A stretch of 64,000 nucleotides of DNA, from contig NW_021167093.1 of the NCBI RefSeq assembly GCF_003711515.1, positions 422,643 through 486,642 on the forward strand, read 5' to 3'. The DNA is from Sodiomyces alkalinus F11. Lineage: Eukaryota > Ascomycota > Sordariomycetes > Glomerellales > Plectosphaerellaceae. The notes below the pieces were generated by a model that saw only the letters and a program-made list of their open reading frames with translations, made no database searches and was not told the DNA's origin. Shown piece by piece: positions 51,481 through 63,352 of this stretch; position 1 is the first letter of the stretch, and every line of letters starts with the position of its first letter. A program made the translations under genes and the position numbers.

Positions 51481-53243
51481 CGAAGCGTTAACTAGCTATA
51501 GCCCTCCCCCCCCCCCTTTACTCCTCGCTAGTTTCGGTGTTACCCCTCTTAAAGGCGCCAATACTACTTTCGATATACTTAAAGTCCTAAAACCAGTTAG
51601 CTATACTATGACCGCGGAGGCGCCATAATGATATCGAAAAGGGATTATACACGTAGTAGTCTATTATACTATCTATTATACCCTCTAGGCGGCGAGTACG
51701 GCGGAGAAGGTCTTATAGAATCGCCTTTACCGATAAGGTGCCGCCACGGCTATAACCGAAAGGTAGCGCCCGAGTAACGGCCCGTCTATAAAATAAAGCC
51801 GCTACCTTTAAATACTCCTTAGCCTATAGGTTATTAGTATAACGCTACCATAATATCGAAAGGAGATTATTTACCGCAGCGATACTATTATTACTAGTAG
51901 CCTTAGCCGATATATAGACGGTACAAATATCTATAAGATATTAGTACTACTTTTTAGTAGCGGAGGGGACTTATCGATTAGTTAGACTATCTTAATACAC
52001 CCGCGGCACCTTAACGGTGTAGCGATAACTTATATCCTTACACAGGCGTTAATTATTAGCGTACTAAAAGCACGTAGTATTAATTCCTATAGTATTAGTA
52101 TAGGCTTTAACGTTATCTAGGTAGGTTCCTAGGCGCTTATTATAGCGTACGTAACTACTATATATTAGCCGCTATAATACTATTTTAGTATTATTAGGGT
52201 ATATATACGGTATAACACGGACGGTACCTCGCTTATAGCGGTAATTATTATTATTAGGAGAAGGTATCTACAGCTATTAGTACGCTAATATTACGGCGTT
52301 ACTATAATATAGAGATACGTATATTACGACGATATTTTATAGTTACTTTTAATAATTATTATTACTATTAATATTATACTACCTACTTAACCCCGCGCCA
52401 CTATAATACTATCCACCAATTATAGACTATATACTAAATTAAAGGAAAAGTATAAATTAAGAATAGAAACCTAAAGAATACTACTAATTAGCACGGCACC
52501 ACGGCGGTTGACTTATAACACCGTAGGCGGGAATATAATAAGGAATACCTATAATAAGCTGTATAGCGTTATAGAAAGGAAAGGAAGAAAAAACGGAGGA
52601 TCTTAACCTTTATTAACTACCTACTATTTTTACGGGAATAGGCGGAGCCCTGCCCTTCCTACCTATTACCGGATATAGTAGGCACCCCCCCCCCTAAGGC
52701 AGGCAGGAACGCCTGCCTTACCTTTTCTCTTTATTAATTAAATGGAAGGAATAATAGGTATAGTCCCCGGGGATATAGGGAGGCCGGAATTAGCGTGCCG
52801 CGGCCGCTACACGGCGGAGACGCTATGGCACCCTTTCGGCCCCCGCCCCCTTACTTATAACCAGCCTAGGCTACCCTAAACTATAGCCTACTACCCTTTG
52901 CCGTTAGCTACTAGCCTAGAAGTATAATCTAGATACGTAGAAAGGACGAACCGGGGCTATATCGGCCCCGTAGCGGTACTACTCTAATTAAGGATAAGTA
53001 TAAAGGTTTTCCCCGAGTCCCCGGGTTTTCTCCTCTATAACTACTCGAGAAGGACTATACAGTCTAAACTAGGCTCCTATAGATTAGATAGGATAGCGAA
53101 GTAAGAATAATAATAATAATAATAATCGTTTAATTACTCTAATTAGGTCGATAATAGTTATTTAAGAGTGCTTATAAAGTATAATTACTTTTATAGTAGA
53201 ATAGGGGTAGCCTTATTAATATTTATCGTTTAGGTGTTATAAA
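51481..53243. other. RIP-type region, no gene recognised
   Basis: May include the LINE 2 3' UTR and unknown repeat pieces. Features: C runs near 51506 and 52686; a perfect 10-bp inverted repeat (taaggcaggc / gcctgcctta, about 52696-52722); an (aat)n microsatellite at about 53106-53126. Short AT-rich frames are not supported as genes. Confidence 0.4.
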
Positions 53244-53256
53244 CCGGGCTTATAAC
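53244..53256 (-). other. Primer-binding site of a minus-strand copia element
   Basis: Minus strand GTTATAAGCCCGG touching the LTR at 53257. It implies an element whose internal region runs left of 53244, but no body or second LTR can be recognised there. Confidence 0.7.
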
Positions 53257-53531
53257 TATCGGACGTTAAAATAGCACTTAGATAATTAACTTAGTAGAGC
53301 AGAAATCTCGTGTATATGTATTATATTAAGTTATATCTGTGTGAGTCTCCTATACCCTTAATTTAGGTGGTGAAGACTCTGTTATATATACTATGTTATT
53401 TAGATTCTATCCGGTCTTTTCCGGTATCCTCCCTTATTATATCCTAATACCCGAGGTCCCTAAGATCCGAAGCCCTTAGTCAGCCATAGATCCCCTAGGG
53501 ACCACGTCGTGGTCCGTGTGCCTATATAACA
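53257..53531 (-). repeat. Copia 5' LTR (275 bp), same family as the solo LTR
   Basis: On the minus strand begins TGTTATATAGGCAC and ends ..TCCGATA. It contains the palindromic ggaccacgtcgtggtcc block near 53498-53514, also present in the solo LTR (49794-49808). Confidence 0.8.
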
Positions 53532-53539
53532 CACCCCAT

Positions 53540-55107
53540 TAGTTAAGGTGGGTCTTCCCTAGGTTAACTAACCAATTAGAGACTTCGGTTTAGACTAAAA
53601 GGTCTTAACTTTTCTAGCGTAAAATCAGTAGTTAAGAAAAAACGCCCTCGTAAAAGGGATCTAAATCCGCCCTATTTAACCGTTTACTTTGAATCTATCT
53701 TAATTAGTTCCTTAATCCTGATTAGCCGGATCTGCTTAATCGGATCTATATCTATCGGATCTACTACACCCTTAGGAGACTTCGTCGTCGCTACGACCGC
53801 GGCTTTAGCGCGTTGAATCTCTTTATATAGTTACTTCTACTACTCGATACGATCCTTTTAATCCGTTAACTTAAGCTATTACTATAGTCTTTTAATCCCT
53901 GCCTCTGGTAGTGCCTTTATTAAGCCGTCCGCGATATTATCCTTTATATTAACATACGTAACCTTAAAGAGACCTTGCTATACTAACTAGCGCGTCTGCT
54001 AGTTATAAATATCGACGTGCCATAGTCTTATTCGTAGGCGTTATGCCTTCTTATTAATAAGGTTAATAGTCTGCTAATTATCGTAGTATAGCTATAGTTA
54101 TTATTAATCTAACTAAAGCTTTAACTCCCTTAATATCTGATTAACGAATAACGTCCCCTTAGCGGCCTCTATAAGAGCGAGTAGTTCCGACTCTATTAAC
54201 GATATCGTAACTATCGGTTACTTACCCGCCTTCTAGTTAATAGTGCCGCCGAAGAGCTGTATCGCGTATCCTTAAGAGCTTTTACGGTTTGGATTATCCC
54301 CGAAGGACGCGTTATTTACGGTTAGGAAGAGTCTATCCCTACTGGATTCTAGGTAATAGTGCCTCGGATAATATAAGAATAGTAGCACTTATTAAGCCCT
54401 CTTAAGGTGGTTAAAGAAGGGGTTAATATTATAATAGGAAAGCTTCGAATAGGCGAACGCGATATCGGGTCTTACCATAATAGCGGTATATAGGATTAAA
54501 CCTATTATACCCTAATATTAGCGGACCTCGGGAATTAACGCGCGTATACCGTGACGTAGTATTAACGGCTTTATAGTTAATAATAGAACCTTTAGTAGTT
54601 TTCGGCAGAGGATATCTACGCAGTATTTAACCACGATCTTCTCCGCGTAAGAGGATTGTAATAGCTATAACCTACGTATAGCTCTATCCCTTAGAACCTT
54701 AATTCCTAGGAACTAATAGATTTTATCGCCTCCCGATAACCTCTAGCTTCGTTTAAGGGTAGCCTTAAGGTCGTCGGCGTTAGTCTTATAATCTTTATAG
54801 TAGATAAGTCCGATATCGTTAACGTAAAGGAATAGCATTAAACTATCGCGGATTATAATATAAGGGTTATTAGGCACGGCCGTAAATCCTTTCTTTTATA
54901 GCGTGCCGCTAAATTCCTCTTACTATAGTAGTAGCGATACCCTTAAAACGAAGAGGGCTTTCCGTAGTAGTAGTACCTTACCTAGCACTTCGTAGCCTTA
55001 CCGTATCTTTATTAATCCCCTCGCACTATAAGGCATACCTTATACTTAAGGAGGGTGCCCTCCGTATTAAGTTTATAGATATATACCTATCTATAAGCGG
55101 GGATTTA
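53540..55107 (-). pseudogene. pol: Copia fragment B, RNase H and RT
   Basis: Minus strand reads RT then RNase H toward lower coordinates. The DNIADGLIKAL end of RNase H lies near 53912-53945, and the RT box near 54810-54830 reads YVND with the first Asp lost. It matches fragment A over 54570-55107 but lacks about 150 bases of RT near 55000, the break lying at a short shared ttta. Chromovirus 2 interrupts it at 55107; it resumes at 63353. It is RIP-broken throughout. Confidence 0.75.
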
Positions 55108-55480
55108 TGTTAGGTGCCCCTGCCTAGGAGATAGAGGCCGGGTACACGACGGGACTATGACGGGTTCCTGTATAGACAAGACCGGGCGCCCGGCTTAACG
55201 TGGCTATGGCTGCCCTAGGCCGATGCCACTATATAGGGCCGTGGCCTAGGCTTAGGCGTAGATATCCGTTTACGATATCCGTTTAATTACCCTTGCGTTA
55301 GCCTAGGAGTATATATTGCTTATATAGTACCCCCTCCTTAGTATCAAGAGGGTAGCGATTATTCTGATTCTTTAGGACTACCTATATTCGGACTAGCTAT
55401 AACCACTACTTAATCCACGCCGGTTCCTTTCGGACCCTCTTATTACTACCTTCTTACTCTTTATAACTACTTATCTGATA
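55108..55480 (+). repeat. 5' LTR of chromovirus 2
   Basis: Starts tgttaggtgcccc and ends cttatctgata; 373 bp. Directly follows the ATTTA duplication. Confidence 0.9.
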
Positions 55481-55789
55481 TAATAATCGCTCTATCTTTC
55501 TAAAGAGTATAAGGACTATTAAGGAGTACCGATAGGAAAACGATATCTTTCTATAAGAATAATAAGACCTATAATATAGTTAGCCCCTCCGACTTTTTAC
55601 TAAATATCTATAATCCCTTTAGCCGAGGCGCCTTTATAATATAGGTATAACCTGATTAAGCCGTGCCCTAGACGGAGATAGACCTTAATCCCTATCCCCT
55701 ATCCCCTTAGCGTATAGTACCCTATATTACCCCTGCCCTATCCCGCCTACCCTATCCTTATAAGGGTATCCCCCACGACTAGCTAACTA

Positions 55790-58700
55790 ATATTTAGGTT
55801 AAGGAACGGATTAAGTGGTTTAAGGTATCGGAGGCGCGGAAATATAAACTTAACCGACTTATCGCCCTCGAAACCGTTAGGACTAATTCCCTAACTTATT
55901 CTAACCTTAACGGCCGTACTATTATACGATAACGTATCGCGGAGCCCCGTCGCTCCGTTCTGGACACTTAGTCCTTAATCTCCTCTTCTTCTACTATCCA
56001 GGGCTACGTTAATACTAATCCCCCCCGGACCACTATAGGATCTAGGGCTAATTCCCTATAGGCGAAGGGTAACTATATAGTTCTTAAGTAGAATAGCGAG
56101 TTATAGGTAAAATACTAGATATTTTTCTAGGAGGTAAAGTAATAATTTAGAATCGACCCTAACGGCCTTCCTAATAACGTCTTAAAAAACTATTACATTA
56201 TAGCCTCACTACCGAATTACCTTAAGGAAAGATAGTAATCTTACCTCCGGCACGCCTACGATAATAACTTATCCCGTGTTACCTAGGGGGCCCTAAAGAC
56301 TTAGTTAGGCGAATAATTCGACGATTACGATACGCGTTTACTTAAGGTCGCCCTATAAATATAAACTAATAACTGTTCGGGCTAAAAGCCCGGCGAACCC
56401 TTTACGAAGTTTATCTAGCGGTGGGAAGCCCTAAAAGCGGAACTCCCTAATCGCCTACCGGACTAATAGCGGATCTAGATGGTCCTTACCTAAGTCCTAC
56501 CCCTAATCCGAGATTATATCTTATCCACGTGTAGAACCCCGAAAACCTACCTAGAATATAATAAGGAATATAAAAGGGCCGAGTAACTAAAAATCAAGCC
56601 CCTAATAAAGGGATAGCACCCGCCTACCCCCTATACTAACTATAACCGAGTAACCCTCCTTAAAACACCGGCGATTTCGAACCCGCCTAAAACCACTAAG
56701 AATATATAAGAACTATACGATTAGGCTAGGCCCTATTATACTCTAATTAAACTTATTATATACTTTAACTATAATTAAAAGGGTTATTACGCTAGTATTT
56801 ACCCCTCTCCTACTCGTACTAATCTAAATAAACTACCTATTTCGCCGATACGCCTAATAGTAGGTCGTGTTATTAGCGAGATAGCCTAAGAACTAACCCT
56901 GCCTCGAATAACGACTACTACTATTATACTGGTAAAGGTGTCTATACCGGTAAAGGCGTATATCTCCCTCCGCTAAGGCAGGGAATAGGTATAGACCCTG
57001 GCTCTCCTGGATAAGGGAGCCGATATTAACGTTTTAGACCGATCTCTTTTAGGTCCCGACTAGGTCCCCTCTAGACTACCCCTCCTTATATCCTGGATCA
57101 CGAAGGGATAAGAGAAATCCACCCTTAATTCCGTTACTCGACTTATTTTCGCGACTAATTAATAAAAACGAAGAAAAGTATAACGTATTAAATTTCACGT
57201 TATAAACCTAGACTCTAAAGGCTCCCGGATTATCCTAGGGCGACCTTAGCTAATAGCCGTCAATCCCATAGTCGACTAATAAACTAGCACCTAGAATTAC
57301 CCCCTAAAACGCTCTAACCTCTACGTTATCTTAAGCCGATAAGAATTACGGAAAGCTATAAAGGAGGCCGTGACGGTTTTAACCCTATCCTCTTTTACAC
57401 TAATCTAATACATAGCTAGGGTAAGCCTTAATATTAACTACTATCTTCCTAATCTAATAGCCTCCCTAAATCTAGTAGCCCCCTCTAAGCCGCTCCCTAA
57501 ACTATACTAAGATTTCGCTAACGTATTCGATATCGATAATATCGGACGGCTCCCCGCCTTTTAATAATAAGACTATATAATTAAAATTAAGGAAGGGAAG
57601 AAGCCCCCTTTTATCCCTATCTACCTATTAGCCGTATAAGAGCTTAAGGTCCTCCGCTAGTATATCTAAGACGCTGTCCGTAAGGGCTAGATCCGACTAT
57701 CGTTTGGTCCTTACGGGGCCCCTATCCTATTCGTCCCTAAGAAGGGTGGTAAGTTACGCCTCTGCGTGGATTATAGGGGATTAAATAAGGTGACTATTAA
57801 AGATCGTACCCCCCTACTATTAATTTATAAGATCCTGGACCGTTTATCCTTAGCGTAATACTATACTAAACTAAACCTTAGAGACGACTACTACTAACTC
57901 CGGATTAGCGCTAGTAATAAATAGAAAACGGTATTCCGTATAAAATACAGCTATTTCGAATACCTTATAATACCCTTTAGCCTAACTAATACCCCCGTGA
58001 GTTTTTAACGGTATATTAATTAAGCCCTCGCCGGACACGTTAATATAATCTATATTATATACCTAGATAATATCCTTATTTATAGTAATAGCTTAAAAGA
58101 CTACCGGAAGCACGTATATTAGGTCCTAGCTAGGCTCCGGGAATAGTCCCTCTACGTTAACCCTAATAAATACGAATTTAAGACTCGCGATGTGGAATTC
58201 CTCGGTTTTATCTATAGCCCTGATAGGGTACGTATAGATCCCGTACGGGTTAAGGCTATCCGGGATTAGGAAACGCCTAATAGTATTAAAAAGATCTAAA
58301 TCTTCCTCGGTTTTACTAGGTTCTATAGGCGCTTTATTAAAAACTATTCTAAGGTGGCTACCCCCTTTACTAACCTCTTAAAAGATGCTTAGTCCGGGCT
58401 CCTACGCCTTTCCCCGTATACCTATACCGTATTCGAACGGTTAAAACTAGTATTCTAGGATACTCCGGTACTATAATATTTTAATCCTATACTACCTATA
58501 CGTATTAAACCCGATACCTTTATATTCGCTATTAGCGCGGTAATAAGCTAGTAATAAGATAGTTTATAAAGACCCGTCGCGTTTATATCCCGAAAGTTAC
58601 GTAGCGCTAAGCTAAACTATAGCACGCCTAATTCTAAGCTAATAGTAAGGATAAAATTATTTCGGATATAGCAGCACTACGTCGTTTATAGTTAGAGCCC

Positions 58701-60530
58701 CGTTATAGTCCTAATAGACTACCTAAACTATTATTACCTTCTTAATAAGCCAAAGCTTAAGGGGTAGTATGCCCGGTAACTAGAAGAACTAACCCCTTTT
58801 AATTTCGAGATTAGGTATAGGCCTAGTATATTAAACCCCGTTAATAGCCTCTCGCGGAAGCCGTAGTATACCCCGTATAAATAGTCCTTAATCGCTAATC
58901 GGACTCGTGCCGTAGAGTTATTCTCTAAGAAGTTTGTACTTACCGTGATTAGTATAGGAACCGTATAGGGCCTTAGTATACCTATAGTATCGATAAACCT
59001 AGATATACCTATAACGCCGACCGACCTTACCCTAGTAGAAAAGGTCGTTAAGGCGTAAGCCGAAAACCCCTTTTATAACCGGTAACGGGAGGTCCACGGC
59101 GATATAGCTATAAAGGGATACTAGTCTAAAGACGTCGAGGGCGTCCTCCGTTTTAAGGGATAAGTATTTATACTAAACTATTTAGGGCTATAAGATAAAG
59201 TGCTATAAGCTTTCCACGATAGACCTAGTATTAGTCACTACGGGGTCGCTTATACCGTGAAGCGTGTATCGGGCTTTTACTTTTAGGACTACCTCCCTTA
59301 AGACGTTAGAAAATTTATACCTACCTACGTAGTATACTAATAAATAAACCCACGGTATTATAAGCCGTACGGCGAGCTAGTAAGTCTTCCCATTCTAGAT
59401 TATCCTTTCGCGGAGATTTCGATTAACTTTATTATAGGACTACCGCCTATCCACGATAAGGGCAGAAAATATAACACGATCCTTATTATCGTTTATCGCC
59501 TAATAAAGTATTGATTATATATTCCTATAAGCAGTAGCCTTACTATTAAGGGACTTACGGATATATTATAGTATTATATTTTCCGAACCTTTAGGGTCCC
59601 CGATAGGATTATATCGGACTAAGGGTCCCTATTTATAAGCCGTTTTTAGGCTACCCTTTACCGCTACTTTAGTACTAAGCGACGCTTATCCACGACGTAG
59701 CACCCGTAGACTAATAGCTAAATAAAAAGATAGAACCAGAATATAAAATACTACCTTAGAGCCTTTTACTCCTAGAAATAGGACGATTAGATAGACTGCT
59801 TAGCCCTTATAGAATTCACTTATAATATAGCGTAGTACTCCGCTAGACGATAAGTACCCGCGGACGTATTAATAGGTTATGATCTAAGGGGCCCTGATAA
59901 AGTTAAATTACCTAGGGCGGGGGAGGCCCGTTTAGCTAAGGCTAAAGCACGCGCGGAGTAACTTATAGCTAGCCGCCGCTCCTTTATAGACCTAATTTAA
60001 AAAGCCTAAAGAATATATAAACGATACTATAACGATAGAAGGACCTAAAGATAATTCGCGGTTAATAAGTACGTCTTACTCTCCACGAAAAATATCTAAT
60101 AGCGTAGGCCTTCGAAGAAACTTAGTAATAAGTTTATCGGACCGTATAAAATTACTAAGGTTATAGGCATATATAGACTAACGTATTAACTCGCCCTCCC
60201 GAAGACTATAAGGATCTATAACGTCTTCCCTATCTCCCTACTAAAACTATAGAGGACCCGTGATAGAAAGATACCCGAACTATAGGACGTTAATATAAAA
60301 CCGGACTCTAACGAATATAAGGTCGAAGTAATCTTAAACTATCGCTACTAGGGGAAACGGCGCTAATACCTTATTAAATAGGCCGGCTACGACGATAAGG
60401 AGAATATATAGGAGCCTAAATATAATATGCCGGATAAGCTTATTAATACCTACTTTAAGCAGAAGCTTAATATAACTAAAGCACCGTAGGACTGTAATAT
60501 ACTTAAAGTATCGCAGGACTACGACTAACC
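55790..60530 (+). pseudogene. pol: Decayed gag-pol with chromodomain, chromovirus 2
   Basis: Gag from about 55800 (ERIKWFKVSEARKYKLNRL). The zinc knuckle at 56761-56802 has all four ligand codons reading Tyr. Protease LLDKGADINVLD is near 57010 with Asp kept. RT has [20 protein letters not shown] (about 57716-57775) and the box YLDN at 58060-58071, second Asp lost. RNase H and integrase follow, with DFITGLPPIHDKGRK-like text near 59430-59470. A chromodomain at about 60318-60460 reads VEVILNYRYQGKRR then AGYDDKEN, with its Trp codons now TAG. This is the classical chromovirus order. Confidence 0.9.
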
Positions 60531-60739
60531 CGTTAAGTCTTCTTTCTCTATTCTTCTTCGATTTACTCCCCTCGACTAATTAAGCATTTCTCTCCTTCTA
60601 TCCTTTTTCCTTTCTATCTTCTCCCCTTAGGCGGTTAGGCGCTTAAACGGATATATAAGTTATAAGTCACGATAGGACTATTAAGGGGGTATAATTAAAG
60701 TAGTCAGCGGGTGTACCCTATAAGTTATATTAAAAAAAG

Positions 60740-62190
60740 AAAAGAAAATAAGTCCCCTATATATACCTTTAACCACCTACTATAGCTATAGATCCTCGGT
60801 ATAACCCCTACCTAATCCTCCGTATATATCTTTAACCACCTACTATAGCTATAGATTCTCGGTATAACCTTTACCTACTAGGGATACCTACTACAGTTAT
60901 AGATTATCGTCGTAACCCTCTAACTCCGAATCCAAGGGTATAGGTGCTTAAGGGCCCTCCCCGTTTTCCTCTATATATACCTCGCTTTACCCCGTAGTAA
61001 TAGCGCTTCCACTTATATAGGTAGTATCCCCTTCCACCTTTTACCCGTTAATAGATAGCGTGTTATCCGAGAGAATAATGGGAGGCTTAGCCTTCTACTA
61101 CTTCTTTTTCTTCTTTAGTAGGGGTATTAACGGCGTTATCTTCTTCGGCGTCGCCTTCTTCTTAGCTAGCGCCTTTTTTTTCTTTGCCGCGGGCGTCAGC
61201 GTCGTAGGCGAGTCGGGGATATTATAGGGGTTAGGGGGGCCTTAGTATATATTATCGTTATCGTTATCGCTATTATCGTCGGCGAATAGATTAAAGGGCG
61301 TAAAGGCGGGCGGGGGGGTATCTAGCTAGGGGAGAGAAGGGGGGAGAGGAAGAGAAGATAGTAGTGTATTAAGAGGGGGGACTATTAGGGGGTTATACGC
61401 TATACTAGTAGTAACCCTCTTAAAGGCGATAGTAAAGTATTCCTATACGGCTATCTATTAATCCTATTAATCGATATACCGGCGAAGCGATAATACTATA
61501 TCCTAAAAGGACTTAAGGATCTTATCCGCTATTTTCTAGCGGGCGTTATTAACTTCTTCCTTCGCCCGATAAATAGTATAAGACTTATCGGCGGCGGTAA
61601 AGGTTATCTCCCTCTTAAGCTTATCTAAGGAGCCCTTAAGGACGTTCTAGTACTCTATAGCTATAGTCTATAGCAGGGTTAGTATATACTATATTAGGAT
61701 TACCCCCCCGTCCCCCCCCGGGAAGAACTTACGCGATAGCTATTATTTATCCCGTCCTTATTAGCGGCGACGATAAGCACCTTCTATAACTAAATAGTCG
61801 CGTTACGGCCCGTGGTAGGAAGCTTATTATAATAACGACTATTATACCTATAATAATAGGTATACTTAGCGGACATCATACTGGAGTACCGGCTCGACTC
61901 AAAGCGAATAGTCGAAGTCTTATTCCTAAAATTAATCTTAGCTAGCTAGCTAGTATAGCGAGAGTAAGGATCTTTAAGGGTTAAGCCCCCGGAAGCCCCT
62001 TCCCTAATATCCGCTACCTTTTAATTAGGGGCGGCCGATAATAATAACGCTATAGCCGTCGCCGTCTTACGCTTCTTAGAAGCGCTATTAGGTATTAGCT
62101 TAGATACCGGCCGCTTATTATTATTATTATTATCATTAGTCTCCTTAGGAGGTATAATAGCGGTAGGCGAGGGAGGCTATATAAGGTGGT
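60740..62190 (-). pseudogene. Antisense accessory gene of chromovirus 2
   Basis: Same gene as 24830-26380, on the strand opposite gag-pol. From ATA-CCT-CCT-AAG near 62155 it reads an Asn-rich stretch (AAT microsatellite 62118-62138), SASKKRKTATAIA, then the conserved part LKDPYSRYTS-LAKINF (about 61985-61935) and KLPTTGRN near 61810. Next come a Lys-rich block (61080-61200) and the C-terminal repeats. Both copies keep the same order although nearly all codons of the C/A and T/G type have changed. No family recognised. Confidence 0.6.
60760..60930 (-). repeat. 63-bp repeats in chromovirus 2, about two units
   Basis: Two units of the array at 26128-26379 (reverse complement), with a further diverged partial unit at 60895-60930. 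Fewer units than the four in chromovirus 1. Confidence 0.8.
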
Positions 62191-62566
62191 TAGCGAAGCT
62201 ATATATGTTATTTTCCCTAGGATAAAGAGACGTTAGAAGGATACATATAAGGTAATAGGGAAAAAATAATAAGAATCATAATACTACGACACGTTAACGA
62301 TTACTAGAATAACTATCACGCCCTACTCCTATAAAAAAAACACTATAAGGGTTAACTTATAGAACGCGGCGGATATCGATAAAAATCGAAAATCGGAGGC
62401 GTAAAGAAAAAGGAAAACGGAAGAGAATAGAGTTATAGAGGCGTTAAGGAAGATATCCCCCTTAAAGGGTATATAGTTACCGTTCCTGCTTATAAAAAAG
62501 GTATAAGGGTAAAAGGGGTATAAGAGGAAGGAGATAAATTTCTATTTTTAGATATATTATATAATA

Positions 62567-62704
62567 GCGCCGGCTCTTTATATAGATTAAAGGGATATTC
62601 GGCGCCGGCTTTTTATTTAGATTAAAGGGATATCGATACCGGTTCTTTATTTAGATTAAAGGAATATTAGCGCCGGTTCTTTATACGAATTAGAGGGAGG
62701 CTAA
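62567..62704 (+). repeat. 35-bp tandem repeats, 4 units, upstream of the antisense gene
   Basis: Units start at about 62567, 62602, 62635 and 62670, each gcgccggctctttat then agattaaaggg with RIP-type variation. Chromovirus 1 has a single unit at the same place (about 24405-24440). Two longer diverged repeats (ggagcgaggga..aggactata) follow at 62720-62880. Confidence 0.8.
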
Positions 62705-62973
62705 TACTAGCTATAGTATAGGAGCGAGGGATTAAGAATAGGACTGTAGTAGGACTATAACGGGTTCGTGTTCAGGATTAAGGATAAAAGGACTATAAGA
62801 ATAGAGCGAGGGACTAAGGATAGGACTATAATAGGACTACTATAGGGTCATATACGGGATTAATAATAGAAGGACGGTGGGAATATAGGCCGACGCCGGG
62901 TATAGTCGGGAAAAGTGGCCCTATCCGGTACCGGCCACTCCTAAGGATAGGAGCACTCCGGGGGAGGTCGCCC

Positions 62974-63347
62974 TATTAGGTGCCCCTGCCTAGGAGATAG
63001 AGGCCAGGTACACGATAGGACTATAATAGGTTCCCGTATAGATAAGACCGGGCGCCCGGCTTAACGTGGCTACGGCTACCCTAGGCCGATACCACTATAC
63101 AGGGCCGTGGTCTAGGCTTAGGCGTAGATATCCGTTTACGATATCCGTTCAACTACCCTAGCGTTAGCCTAGGAGTATATAGTACTTATATAGTACCCCC
63201 TCCTTAGTGTGGAGAGGGCAGCGATTATTCTAATTCTTTAGGACCACCTATATTCGGACTAGCCGTGACTACTACTTAATCTACGCCGGTTCCTTTTCGG
63301 ACCCTCTCGCTACTACCTTCTCACTCCTTATAACTACCTATCTAATA
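62974..63347 (+). repeat. 3' LTR of chromovirus 2
   Basis: Starts tattaggtgcccc (TG to TA) and ends tatctaata; 374 bp; followed by the ATTTA duplication. Confidence 0.9.
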
Positions 63348-63352
63348 ATTTA

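Larger units (their letters stand above)
55108..63347 (+). mobile_element. Complete chromovirus 2 (Ty3/gypsy), 8.24 kb, TSD ATTTA
   Basis: LTRs at 55108-55480 and 62974-63347, with attta at 55103-55107 and 63348-63352 as perfect target duplication. The empty site is seen in copia fragment A near 21178. The LTR reads tgttaggtgcccc.. on the plus strand, the reverse complement of the chromovirus 1 LTR ends; relative to gag-pol the element has the same structure as chromovirus 1. Gag-pol is on the plus strand (about 55790-60530) and the antisense gene on the minus strand (about 62190-60740). It is inverted relative to chromovirus 1. All frames are RIP-broken. Confidence 0.92.
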
